NCBI GenBank assembly: GCA_035545855.1
Contig: DASZXK010000030.1
Span: 15,415-79,414 of the forward strand
Length of the DNA stretch: 64,000 bases
From: DASZVB01 sp035545855
GTDB lineage: Bacteria; Myxococcota_A; Polyangia; Polyangiales; Polyangiaceae
Direction: 5' to 3'
Shown: one piece after another, positions 57,187 through 64,000 of the stretch
Layout of the letters: each line of letters starts with the position of its first letter
Position numbering within the stretch: the first letter of the stretch is position 1
Notes under the pieces: model-generated
What the model saw: only the letters and a program-made list of their open reading frames with translations
The model's database searches: none
Told to the model about the DNA's origin: nothing
Made by a program: the position numbers and the translations under genes

Positions 57187-59108
57187 CCCCGGCGCTCGAG
57201 CGGCTGTTCTCCGAGGACGGCCGTTTCGCGAGCTTCTCGCTCGACCCCTTCGGCGCGGACCTCGGCGTCGTCCGGCGCGAAGGACGCTTCGTCGTCCTGT
57301 GCCCGGCGCGGACCTGGGACGAGCGCCGCGCGGAGCTCTCCCCGTTCTCGGCGGCGGTCGCCGAGGGCCGCGCGAAGGTCGTGATCCTGGGACACCCGCG
57401 GGATCCGGATTTCGAACGCGCGCTCGATCACGGCGTCTTCGCGCTCGTGTCGGCGGAACCGAGCGGGGGGGAGCTCGCCCTCGCCCTCTCGCGCGCGTTC
57501 GAGACCATGGCGCTCGAGGAGCAGAGCGCGAGCCGCGGGAAATGGCTCTCCCGCTACCGCTACGAGCTCTCCGAGCTCATAGACATCTCTCGCGCGCTCA
57601 CGACGGAGCGGGAGATCGACCGGCTCCTCGCGCTCATCCTGGAGAAGAGCCGCTTCGTCACGGCCGCGGACGCGGCGAGCATCTACGTCGTCGAGCGCGG
57701 GGAAGAGGAAGCCGCGGAGGACGTGCTCCGCTTCAAGCTCTCGCAGAACGAGTCCGTCGAATTCGACTCGCGAGAGTTCTCCATCCCCCTCAGCCGAGAG
57801 AGCATGGCGGGCTACGTCGCGCTCGAGCGCCGGACGGTGAACATCGAGGACGTCTATCGGCTCCCGGCGGACTCGCCCTTCCGTTTCGATCGTTCGTTCG
57901 ACGTTCGCACGAACTACGTCACCCGGAGCGTGCTCGCGACGCCGCTGGTCACGAGCAAGGGCGACGTCATCGGCGTTCTCCAGCTCATCAACAAGAAGCG
58001 GGATCCGAAGGCGCGCCTCCGATCGGAACGGGACGTCGAGTCGATCGTCGTGCCGTTCGACGCGCGCAGTGGCGAGCTCCTCGAGACGCTCGCGGCTCAA
58101 GCCGGCATCGCGCTCGAGAATGCGCTCCTCTACGAGGAAATCCGCGGACTCTTCGAGGGGTTCGTCCGAGCGTCGGTGGACGCCATCGAGGCGCGGGACC
58201 CGACGACGAGCGGCCACTCCCGACGCGTCGCGACGCTCACCGTCGGGCTCGCCCACGCCGTGGAACGCGAGGCTTCCGGACCGTACCGGGAAGTGGAGTT
58301 CACGCGCGAGGACGTCCGCGAGCTCGAGTACGCGTCCTTGCTGCACGATTTCGGCAAGATCGGCGTCCGGGAGCACGTCCTCGTGAAGGCGAAGAAGCTC
58401 TTCCCGGAGGAGCTCGCGCTCGTGCGAAAACGCTTCGATTTCGTGATCCGCTCGCTCGAGGCCGACGCGCTCCGAAATCGGATCGAGAAGATCCGCGCGG
58501 GCGCGCCCGAAGCCGAGATCGAGGCGGTCGAACGGGAGTTCGAGGCGCAGAGGGACGTCGTCGAGCGGGCGTTCCAGACCGTGCTCGCCGCGAACGAGCC
58601 CACGGTGCTCGCAGCGGGGGACTTCGCGCGGATCGAGGAGCTCGGGAGGATGCCCTACACCGATCTCCGCGGCGAACACCTGACGCTCCTCACCGCGGAC
58701 GAGGTCCGGGCGCTCAGCGTCGCGCGCGGCTCGCTAACCAGCTCCGAGTTCGACGAGATCCGGAGCCACGTCTCGCACACGTACCGGTTCCTCTCGCAGA
58801 TCCCGTGGGGGAAGACGTTCTCGCGGGTGCCCACCATCGCGGGGTCCCACCACGAGCGGCCGAACGGGACCGGGTACCCGAATCGACTCTCCTCGGCTCA
58901 GATCCCGCTCCAGTCGAAGATGATGAGCGTGAGCGACATCTTCGACGCGCTCACGGCGAGCGACCGGCCCTACAAGCGAGCCGTCCCCGTCGAGAAGGCG
59001 CTCGACATCCTCGGATTCGAGGTGAAGGACGGTCACCTGGACGGCGAGCTCGTCCGGATCTTCCGGGAAGCGCGTCCGTGGGAGCAGATCCTGGGCGCGC
59101 TGTACTGA
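57183..59108 (+). CDS. GAF-HD-GYP protein with long insertion
   Basis: 641 aa from GTG 57183. An N-terminal receiver-like region without clear phospho-Asp (1-110), a GAF domain (about 135-325) and an HD-GYP domain with LLHDFGKIGV (His388-Asp389) and SHHERPNGTGYPNRL (His556-557). In canonical HD-GYP domains these two motifs are about 60 residues apart; here the distance is 168, with a charged helical insert before TSSEFDEIRSHVSHT. Metal-binding residues are present, so c-di-GMP phosphodiesterase activity is possible. The coupling with phoH is unusual. Confidence 0.9.
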   Translation: MTPALERLFSEDGRFASFSLDPFGADLGVVRREGRFVVLCPARTWDERRAELSPFSAAVAEGRAKVVILGHPRDPDFERALDHGVFALVSAEPSGGELALALSRAFETMALEEQSASRGKWLSRYRYELSELIDISRALTTEREIDRLLALILEKSRFVTAADAASIYVVERGEEEAAEDVLRFKLSQNESVEFDSREFSIPLSRESMAGYVALERRTVNIEDVYRLPADSPFRFDRSFDVRTNYVTRSVLATPLVTSKGDVIGVLQLINKKRDPKARLRSERDVESIVVPFDARSGELLETLAAQAGIALENALLYEEIRGLFEGFVRASVDAIEARDPTTSGHSRRVATLTVGLAHAVEREASGPYREVEFTREDVRELEYASLLHDFGKIGVREHVLVKAKKLFPEELALVRKRFDFVIRSLEADALRNRIEKIRAGAPEAEIEAVEREFEAQRDVVERAFQTVLAANEPTVLAAGDFARIEELGRMPYTDLRGEHLTLLTADEVRALSVARGSLTSSEFDEIRSHVSHTYRFLSQIPWGKTFSRVPTIAGSHHERPNGTGYPNRLSSAQIPLQSKMMSVSDIFDALTASDRPYKRAVPVEKALDILGFEVKDGHLDGELVRIFREARPWEQILGALY

Positions 59109-59115
59109 CGCTCAG

Positions 59116-59132
59116 GGCGCCATTTTTGCGCC
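59116..59132 (+). terminator. Weak hairpin after HD-GYP gene
   Basis: GGCGC and GCGCC flank CATTTTT, 7 nt after the stop at 59108. No T-run follows; support is low. Confidence 0.3.
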
Positions 59133-59169
59133 GGAGGACGGTCCGGGGGCCGCTTCGTGCCGCCCACTG

Positions 59170-59187
59170 ACGGCGCGCGCGCGCCGT
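59170..59187. repeat. 18-nt perfect palindrome before eno
   Basis: ACGGCGCGCGCGCGCCGT is a perfect palindrome ending 15 nt before the enolase ATG. It could be an operator, a hairpin in the leader, or a CG-repeat prone to Z-DNA. Confidence 0.6.
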
Positions 59188-59202
59188 GATACGCGGGCGC
59201 CC

Positions 59203-60474
59203 ATGTCGGAGATCATCGAAGTCAACGCGCGTGAGATTCTGGATTCCCGGGGGAACCCGACGGTGGAGGCCGAGGTCTACACCGAGCACGGCATGGGCCG
59301 CGCCGCGGTCCCGAGCGGCGCGTCGACGGGCGAGCACGAGGCCGTCGAGCTTCGCGACGACGACAAGAAGCGCTACCTCGGCAAGGGCGTGAAGAAGGCC
59401 GTCGAGAACGTCCTCGAGAAGCTCCGCCCGGCGGTCCTCGGGCTCTCCGCGCTCGACCAGACGCTCGTCGACACCCGCCTCATCGAGGCCGACGGCACGA
59501 AGAACAAGGGCAAGCTCGGCGCGAACGCGATCCTCGCCGTCTCCATGGCCACGGCCCGCGCGGCGGCGGACTCCACGAGCCTGCCGCTCTGGCGGTACCT
59601 CGGCGGCGCGCAGGCCCGCGTGCTCCCGACGCCGATGATGAACATCCTGAACGGCGGCAAGCACGCCGACAACGGCCTCGAGGTGCAGGAGTTCATGATC
59701 CTGCCGCTCGGCTTCTCGAGCTTCTCGAAGGCTCTCCGCGCGGGCACGGAGGTGTTCCACACGCTGAAGGCGAACCTGAAGAAGGACGGTCTCACCATCG
59801 CCGTCGGCGACGAGGGCGGCTTCGCGCCGCGCCTCGGCTCGAACGAGGAGGCGATCACGCGGATTTTGAAGGCCATCGAGGACGCGGGCTACAAGCCGGG
59901 CGAGGAGATCGCGCTCGGCCTCGACTCGGCCTCGAGCGAGTTCTACTCGCAGGGCAAGTACACCTTCGACAAGAAGGAACGCTCCGCGGAAGAGCTCGTC
60001 TCCATCTACGCGGAGCTCTGCCGGAAGTACCCGATCATCACGATCGAGGACGGCGTGGCCGAGAACGACTGGGACGGCTGGAAGCTCCTCACGGACAAGC
60101 TCGGCAAGAGCGTGCAGCTCGTCGGAGACGACCTCTTCGTCACGAACAAGGAGCGCCTCGCGGACGGAATCGCGAAGGGCGTCGGCAACTCCATCCTCAT
60201 CAAGCTGAACCAGATCGGCACCGTGACGGAGACGCTCGACACCATCCGCCTCGCGACGAGCGCCGGCTACACGTCCGTCATCTCCCACCGCTCCGGCGAG
60301 ACGGAGGACTCGTTCATCGCCGACCTCGCCGTCGCGACGAACGCCGGCCAGATCAAGACGGGCAGCCTCTGCCGGAGCGACCGGGTCGCCAAGTACAACC
60401 AGCTCCTCCGCATCGCGGACGAACTGGACGAAGGCGCCGTCTACGCCGGCAACGCGCCGTTTTCGCGCCGCTAG
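59203..60474 (+). CDS. eno: Enolase
   Basis: 423 aa, normal length. N-terminal VNAREILDSRGNPTVEAEV, VPSGASTG, KGKLGANAILAVSMA, LNGGKHADN, DEGGFAPRL, ITIEDGVAENDWDGW, the metal/substrate Asp in GDDLFVTN, LIKLNQIGT (catalytic Lys), SHRSGETEDSFIADLAV and KTGSLCRSDR are all present. It converts 2-phosphoglycerate to phosphoenolpyruvate in glycolysis; also a degradosome component in many bacteria. No Shine-Dalgarno precedes the ATG; TACGCG ends 7 nt upstream. Confidence 0.98.
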   Translation: MSEIIEVNAREILDSRGNPTVEAEVYTEHGMGRAAVPSGASTGEHEAVELRDDDKKRYLGKGVKKAVENVLEKLRPAVLGLSALDQTLVDTRLIEADGTKNKGKLGANAILAVSMATARAAADSTSLPLWRYLGGAQARVLPTPMMNILNGGKHADNGLEVQEFMILPLGFSSFSKALRAGTEVFHTLKANLKKDGLTIAVGDEGGFAPRLGSNEEAITRILKAIEDAGYKPGEEIALGLDSASSEFYSQGKYTFDKKERSAEELVSIYAELCRKYPIITIEDGVAENDWDGWKLLTDKLGKSVQLVGDDLFVTNKERLADGIAKGVGNSILIKLNQIGTVTETLDTIRLATSAGYTSVISHRSGETEDSFIADLAVATNAGQIKTGSLCRSDRVAKYNQLLRIADELDEGAVYAGNAPFSRR

Positions 60475-60490
60475 CCCCCGTCGCCGGCCG

Positions 60491-60808
60491 CTACAGCGGT
60501 CCCGGTATCGCGTCGTCCGACACGCACCGGGACCAGCTCAGGCTCTCCGTGCAGGTCGACTTGCCGGTGATGCAGGAGACGAACGAGCCGAACCGCATCG
60601 GACCGATCTTGCACTCGACGGTCGCTCCGACGTCCGTGCACGCGCACCCTTCGTCCCCCTCGGCGCACGCCACGGAGCCGTCCCCGGTGAACGAACCCCC
60701 GACGCCGCCGGCGTCGCCCGGAAGCAGACCCGGGCCCGGCGACGGCGCGTGACCGCCGTCGGTCCCGCACGCGGGGATCAGGAGCAAGAGGAGGAGCGTG
60801 GCGCGCAT
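60491..60808 (-). CDS. Small Cys-containing lipoprotein
   Basis: 105 aa. Lipoprotein signal LLLLLLIPACGTD (Cys14), a Gly/Pro/Asp linker, and a domain with CAEGDEGCACTDV, VECKIGPMRFGSFVSCI and CTESLSWSRCV. The pattern Cxx..CxC..C..C with a conserved W resembles the Cys-rich end of the lipoprotein at 30554-31018 (CSC...CCFTF...CQCQ). Function unknown. Separated from lnt by 123 nt with no leaderless-type hexamer near the ATG. Confidence 0.75.
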   Translation of the reverse strand: MRATLLLLLLIPACGTDGGHAPSPGPGLLPGDAGGVGGSFTGDGSVACAEGDEGCACTDVGATVECKIGPMRFGSFVSCITGKSTCTESLSWSRCVSDDAIPGPL

Positions 60809-60931
60809 CGGCGACGAGCCCGGCGCGACCGAAGCGGCGCGCGGGTCAATGGGCAAATGTAGAGGGTTTTCGTTCCCCCGGCCAGGGACCTCCGCGAAAG
60901 GCCGGGAAACCCGCCTCGGCTCGTCCCCGCG

Positions 60932-62440
60932 CTACCCGCCCCGGGCCTCTTCTCGCGGAAGGATCTCCCGAAACCGCCGGAGCCGGAGCCCGGTGAACGC
61001 GATCGCCGCCCAGATCACGAGCCAGTAGCGACCGACGGCCGTGTAGACGGTCTCCAGGCGGTTCATCGGCACGTCGACCGTGAGCGCGCCCACCTTCCAC
61101 GAGTCGAGTCGTCCGAGGAGGCGGCCGTAAGCGTCCACGCCGTACGAGACGCCCGCCTGCCCGGCCCGGACGAGCGGGATCCCCGCCTCGATGGCGCGCA
61201 TGCGATCCTGCTCGGCGTGCGTCCACGCGATCGGCGCGTGGCGCATGCCGCCGTCGTCCGAGAGCACCGTGAGGAGGGATGCGCCCCGCCTCGAGGCGAA
61301 GAGCGCGGGCTCCGTGTACATCGACTCGTAGCAGATCATCACGCCGAGGCGCTTTCCGCCCGCGTCCGCCACTTGCCAGATGTCGCTCGGCCGGTCCCGC
61401 ATCTCGATCAGCGGAACGAGCTGATGCTTCGTGATGACGGAATCGAGCCGCGGAAGGCCGGCGGCGTCCGCGCTCGCGATTCCGACGCCGTTCACGGAGC
61501 CGCCCTCGTAGCTCTCGGTGAAGGCGACGCCGAACACGATCTGCGTCCGCGGAGGGATGCGCGTCGCGCTGAGCGTCGCGAGGCGACGGATCGCCGCGGT
61601 GTTCGGGAGCGTGGGCCAGTCGAACGTCGTCTCGGGGAACAGCACGAAATCGGGCGGAGGCGAGCTCGCGAGCGCCTTTCGATAGAGGAACCCGTAGTGC
61701 TCCTCCACGACGCGCCGGTACGGGCCGGTGCCCGCCGCGAGCGTGTAGAACCACGGCGGGATGGAGCCTTGCAGCGCCGCGACGCGCTCGCTCGTGCGGG
61801 CGCGCGGCGCGTTGTGCAGTCGAAGCGCGCCCCAGCCGGTGGACAGCGCGACGAACGCGAGCGGCGGAAGGAGGAGCCCGGGCCGCGCCCAGCGCCGCTC
61901 GCCCCAGGCCGCGGCGAGGTAGCCGGAAGCTCCGAAACCCACCCAGAAGAGGAGCCCGGAAAGGCCGCTCGTGCCGATCACGCTCGCGAGCTGAACCACG
62001 ACGGTCTCGCGGGCGAGCGTGCCGCCGAAGTAGAACGGAAAGGACCAGCCCCCGATCGAGCGCGCGCCCTCGATGAGCGCCCAGGCCGCGCCGGACCGGA
62101 GCGCCCAGGTTCCGCCGGATCGGACGAGCGCGACTCCGGCGAACGCGCTGAACGTCCCCCAGACGAGCGCGTGGTAGGCGATGGTGAGCACGTACACGGC
62201 AGGGTGGTAGTAGGCGATGCCCCAGAGGTGCGCGCTCGACACCGCGCCGATCCAGGCGCCGAGCCCGAACGCGGTGCGGGCGGCGCGCGCCGGCGAGGAA
62301 TCCCTGCACGCGAGGACGAGCGCCGCACCCCAGGGCACGGCCGCGAGCCACATCAGATGACCGGTCGTGATCGCGCCGTGGGCCTGGACGAACGCCGAGC
62401 AGAGCGCGAGGAGCAACGGGACGCGCGATCTTTCGTTCAC
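60932..62440 (-). CDS. lnt: Apolipoprotein N-acyltransferase
   Basis: 502 aa. N-terminal multi-helix membrane region (residues 1-205) and a nitrilase-type domain with catalytic Glu in FPETTFDW, Lys in ITKHQLVPLIE and Cys in VMICYESMYTE. A final membrane helix (YWLVIWAAIAFTGL) ends the protein. It adds the third acyl chain to the N-terminal Cys of lipoproteins, the last maturation step after Lgt and LspA. Its ATG overlaps the stop of the upstream small gene (ATGA), so it belongs to an operon of exported lipoproteins. Confidence 0.92.
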   Translation of the reverse strand: MNERSRVPLLLALCSAFVQAHGAITTGHLMWLAAVPWGAALVLACRDSSPARAARTAFGLGAWIGAVSSAHLWGIAYYHPAVYVLTIAYHALVWGTFSAFAGVALVRSGGTWALRSGAAWALIEGARSIGGWSFPFYFGGTLARETVVVQLASVIGTSGLSGLLFWVGFGASGYLAAAWGERRWARPGLLLPPLAFVALSTGWGALRLHNAPRARTSERVAALQGSIPPWFYTLAAGTGPYRRVVEEHYGFLYRKALASSPPPDFVLFPETTFDWPTLPNTAAIRRLATLSATRIPPRTQIVFGVAFTESYEGGSVNGVGIASADAAGLPRLDSVITKHQLVPLIEMRDRPSDIWQVADAGGKRLGVMICYESMYTEPALFASRRGASLLTVLSDDGGMRHAPIAWTHAEQDRMRAIEAGIPLVRAGQAGVSYGVDAYGRLLGRLDSWKVGALTVDVPMNRLETVYTAVGRYWLVIWAAIAFTGLRLRRFREILPREEARGG

Positions 62441-62832
62441 GGCGGCCGCGCGACCAGTCCCTCTCCGGGCTCGACGTACAGCACGCGCGGCGGGCCGCCG
62501 CCGAGATCGAGCACCGGGCGCCCGTCACGGGTGGAACGCTCGACGTGCGCGAGCCCGAGCGCCGGATAGTGCTTTCCGAGCCACGCTTCGAGGACGGCGT
62601 GATCGGCGTTCCCGGGTGGAGGCGGGACGTACCCGCGGCTCGCGTACCAGGGTGACGACTCGTCTCGCGGGACCTCGTTCCACGGCGCCGACATGCCGTG
62701 CATCCCCTCGTACGGGATCTTCGCGGACACCCGCTTCACCGTTCCCGCGACGCTCGTCACGGCCAGCGCGACGACGATCGCGGCGAGCACGCGGGTCGCG
62801 AGGACCCCGCGCTCGGACGGAACGGTGCTCAT
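62437..62832 (-). CDS. Small membrane-anchored hypothetical protein
   Basis: 131 aa. One N-terminal membrane helix (ATRVLAAIVVALAVTSVAG), then a predicted periplasmic domain with YEGMHGMSAPWNEVPRDES, HAVLEAWLGKHYPALGLAHV and VLDLGGGPPRVLYVE. No known family. Overlaps lnt by 4 nt and lies 22 nt downstream of the Gly-rich lipoprotein gene, so a role in lipoprotein handling is an inference from position only. ATG 62832 was preferred over a longer frame starting at 62925 that is Arg/Ser-rich. Confidence 0.75.
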   Translation of the reverse strand: MSTVPSERGVLATRVLAAIVVALAVTSVAGTVKRVSAKIPYEGMHGMSAPWNEVPRDESSPWYASRGYVPPPPGNADHAVLEAWLGKHYPALGLAHVERSTRDGRPVLDLGGGPPRVLYVEPGEGLVARPP

Positions 62833-62854
62833 GCGTCGCTCGCGAGACGGTCGC

Positions 62855-63508
62855 TCAGAACGGGCAGAAGCTCCCGCACGACGTCTGGCCGCATCCGAAG
62901 ACGACGCTGTTGAACGCGGTGCCACCAGCGGCGTGCTGCGTGCGGCAGTTCTGGGCGCAGATCTTGTCGAGCGCGCCTCCGGCGCCGATGCACGTCGTTC
63001 GTATGCAGTTCACGATCGCGACGCACTCCGCGTCCCCCTGACAGGCGAGGCACTCGGTGTTGCAGTGGAAGTGCACGCACCCGTCGCAGGGATCGACGCC
63101 GATGGCGAGCGTGCACGCGTCGGCGGCGCCGCCCCCGGTCCCCGTCCCCGAGCCGCCGGCGGACGACGCGCCGCCGTTTCCGAAGTCGCCGCCGGAACCG
63201 GCGCCGAGGCCGCCCGCGCCCGTGTCCCCGCCGCCGCTCGAGCCGCCGTCCCCGGAGGCGCCCGCGTTCCCGCTGGAGCCGCCGTTCGTCGAGCCTGCGT
63301 TTCCGCCGTTCGAGCCGCCGCCGCTTCCGCTTCCTTGCCCGCCGTCTCCGCCGCCGAAGCCGGAAGAGCCCGCGTCGAAGTTCCCGGCGCCCGCGTTCGA
63401 GCCGCCGCCTGCACCCGGGCCCCCTACGAGCGCCGCGTGCTTGTCGTCCGTCGAGCACCCGAGGGTGCCGGCGAACGCGAGCGGGAGGAGCAGGAGGAGA
63501 GATTTCAT
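62855..63508 (-). CDS. Gly/Ser-rich lipoprotein with Cys-rich domain
   Basis: 217 aa. Lipoprotein signal with GTLGCSTD (Cys18); residues 30-130 are almost entirely Gly/Ser/Ala/Asn/Asp; the C-terminal 90 residues hold about a dozen Cys (DPCDGCVHFHCNTECLACQ, CVAIVNCIRTTC, ICAQNC, GCGQTSCGSFC). Likely a surface protein with a flexible stalk and disulfide-locked head. Its ATG overlaps the stop of the next upstream gene (ATGA). Confidence 0.85.
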   Translation of the reverse strand: MKSLLLLLPLAFAGTLGCSTDDKHAALVGGPGAGGGSNAGAGNFDAGSSGFGGGDGGQGSGSGGGSNGGNAGSTNGGSSGNAGASGDGGSSGGGDTGAGGLGAGSGGDFGNGGASSAGGSGTGTGGGAADACTLAIGVDPCDGCVHFHCNTECLACQGDAECVAIVNCIRTTCIGAGGALDKICAQNCRTQHAAGGTAFNSVVFGCGQTSCGSFCPF

Positions 63509-64000
63509 CGAGCGGCCTGGCAGGAGACCTGGAGATCCCAGTTGATGATTGTCGGTGCCGAGTAGTGGTCGCTGGACGGGTTCAGGGTCGCGACGATCTT
63601 CAGATAATTATAGTTCCGCGGGAGGGTCGCCATCTCCAGCGTGTTGTCGACGAGCACGTCGAAGGGGCGAGAGGCATAGACCGGCCCGACGTTCTCGGTG
63701 TCTTCCTTGAACGTGCAGACGTTCGGGCCGCCGGAGGCCCAGGCCGCGGCACACGTGTTCTTGTTCGCGAGGCTCGTCTTCGTGAAGAGGAGCGCCGTCG
63801 AGTTCGACAGGTCCGTCACCGCGCCGAGTGAATCCCGGACGCCCGTCGAGACGACGAACGTCACGTACGAGTCGCTCGGCGTGTCGATCTGCCAGGAGAA
63901 GTCCGTCCAGACCGGGACCTCGTCCGGGTTGCAGGCCGTCGATGCGTCGAACTCGAACGTCGCGGTCGTCGGCTGGAGATACGGCGCCGGATTCGGCGGC
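63505..64000 (-). CDS. Exported-like protein, C-terminal part
   Basis: The frame continues past the right edge of the window; 164 complete codons plus stop are visible. It contains TTATFEFDASTACNPDEV, PVWTDFSWQIDTPSDSYV, DLSNSTALLFTKTSL, a Cys-bounded stretch (CAAAWASGGPNVC) and ends YLKIVATLNPSSDHY and INWDLQVSC. A beta-sandwich or pilin/adhesin-like C-terminal domain is plausible. An internal ATG at 63864 is not the start because the homologous-looking frame continues upstream of it. First visible gene of the lipoprotein/lnt operon. Confidence 0.75.
   Translation of the reverse strand, partial: PPNPAPYLQPTTATFEFDASTACNPDEVPVWTDFSWQIDTPSDSYVTFVVSTGVRDSLGAVTDLSNSTALLFTKTSLANKNTCAAAWASGGPNVCTFKEDTENVGPVYASRPFDVLVDNTLEMATLPRNYNYLKIVATLNPSSDHYSAPTIINWDLQVSCQAAR

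Noticed and set aside
63505..63864. Start of the last gene at ATG 63864
   Set aside because: The same frame continues without a stop to the window edge with a protein-like sequence (PVWTDFSWQIDTPSDSYV), so the gene is truncated by the window, not short.
1..64000. tRNA, rRNA, CRISPR, transposase or phage genes
   Set aside because: None recognised by reading the sequence; a covariance-model tRNA scan and an IS search could not be run here.

Overview
The window is a GC-rich chromosomal segment (roughly 70% GC by eye, G or C at most third codon positions) from a large-genome deltaproteobacterium, most likely a myxobacterium of the Polyangia type. Supporting signs are a eukaryotic-type Ser/Thr kinase with a zinc ribbon, several complex histidine kinases, a Myxococcus-style PilZ protein, an HD-GYP protein, eukaryotic-type UDP-sugar pyrophosphorylase, paired FHA domains, and about a dozen lipoproteins, several with Gly/Ser- or Pro/Ala-rich linkers and Cys-rich domains. 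I see no phage, insertion sequence, CRISPR array, rRNA or tRNA gene. The placement is inference from gene content.

Layout. 1-222: C-terminus of a Cys-rich secreted protein. 375-4495 (minus): an operon of two paralogous seven-helix histidine-kinase-like proteins that each lack what the other has, followed by a CoxE-type VWA protein. 4559-10679: propeller-like lipoprotein, divergent NtrY-like kinase, HAMP-less MCP. 11129-17216: VWA lipoprotein, then a minus-strand group of transglutaminase-like protein, second CoxE-type VWA protein and CAP-domain lipoprotein. 17292-21666: UDP-sugar pyrophosphorylase, barrel-fused SppA protease and a degenerate ABC ATPase in one overlapping operon. 21670-24331: outer-membrane barrel and thioredoxin-fold lipoprotein. 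24436-30534: ProB, a signal-peptidase-like protein without the catalytic Lys, double-FHA protein, PcnB, REC-PAS kinase. 30554-37890: lipoproteins, YdcF, HEAT-cyclophilin lipoprotein, CoaX, Lgt. 37962-45942: coiled-coil/Ala-Pro protein, Ser/Thr kinase, pseudouridine synthase and a PEP-synthase-like protein with a His-to-Ser change. 45980-50249: small protein, EnvC-like/FtsX/FtsE division module, PilZ protein. 50246-53239: a metalloprotease-propeller-barrel fusion. 53240-64000: repeats, small proteins, transpeptidase, PhoH/HD-GYP, enolase, Lnt and a lipoprotein operon.

Themes. (i) Envelope biology dominates: Lgt and Lnt, SppA, signal-peptidase-like and EnvC-FtsEX proteins, barrels and many lipoproteins. 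(ii) Several family members have lost key residues (kinase pair, ABC ATPase, S26-like, PEP-utilising His, LytM), suggesting regulatory pseudo-enzymes. (iii) At many transcription-unit starts a TANNNT hexamer lies only 6-9 nt before ATG/GTG with no Shine-Dalgarno sequence, which points to widespread leaderless transcription; genes with a good Shine-Dalgarno sequence lack the close hexamer. I used this pattern to help choose starts. (iv) A palindromic intergenic element occurs three times (10847, 34674, 53364), two of them with an associated 33-nt unit.
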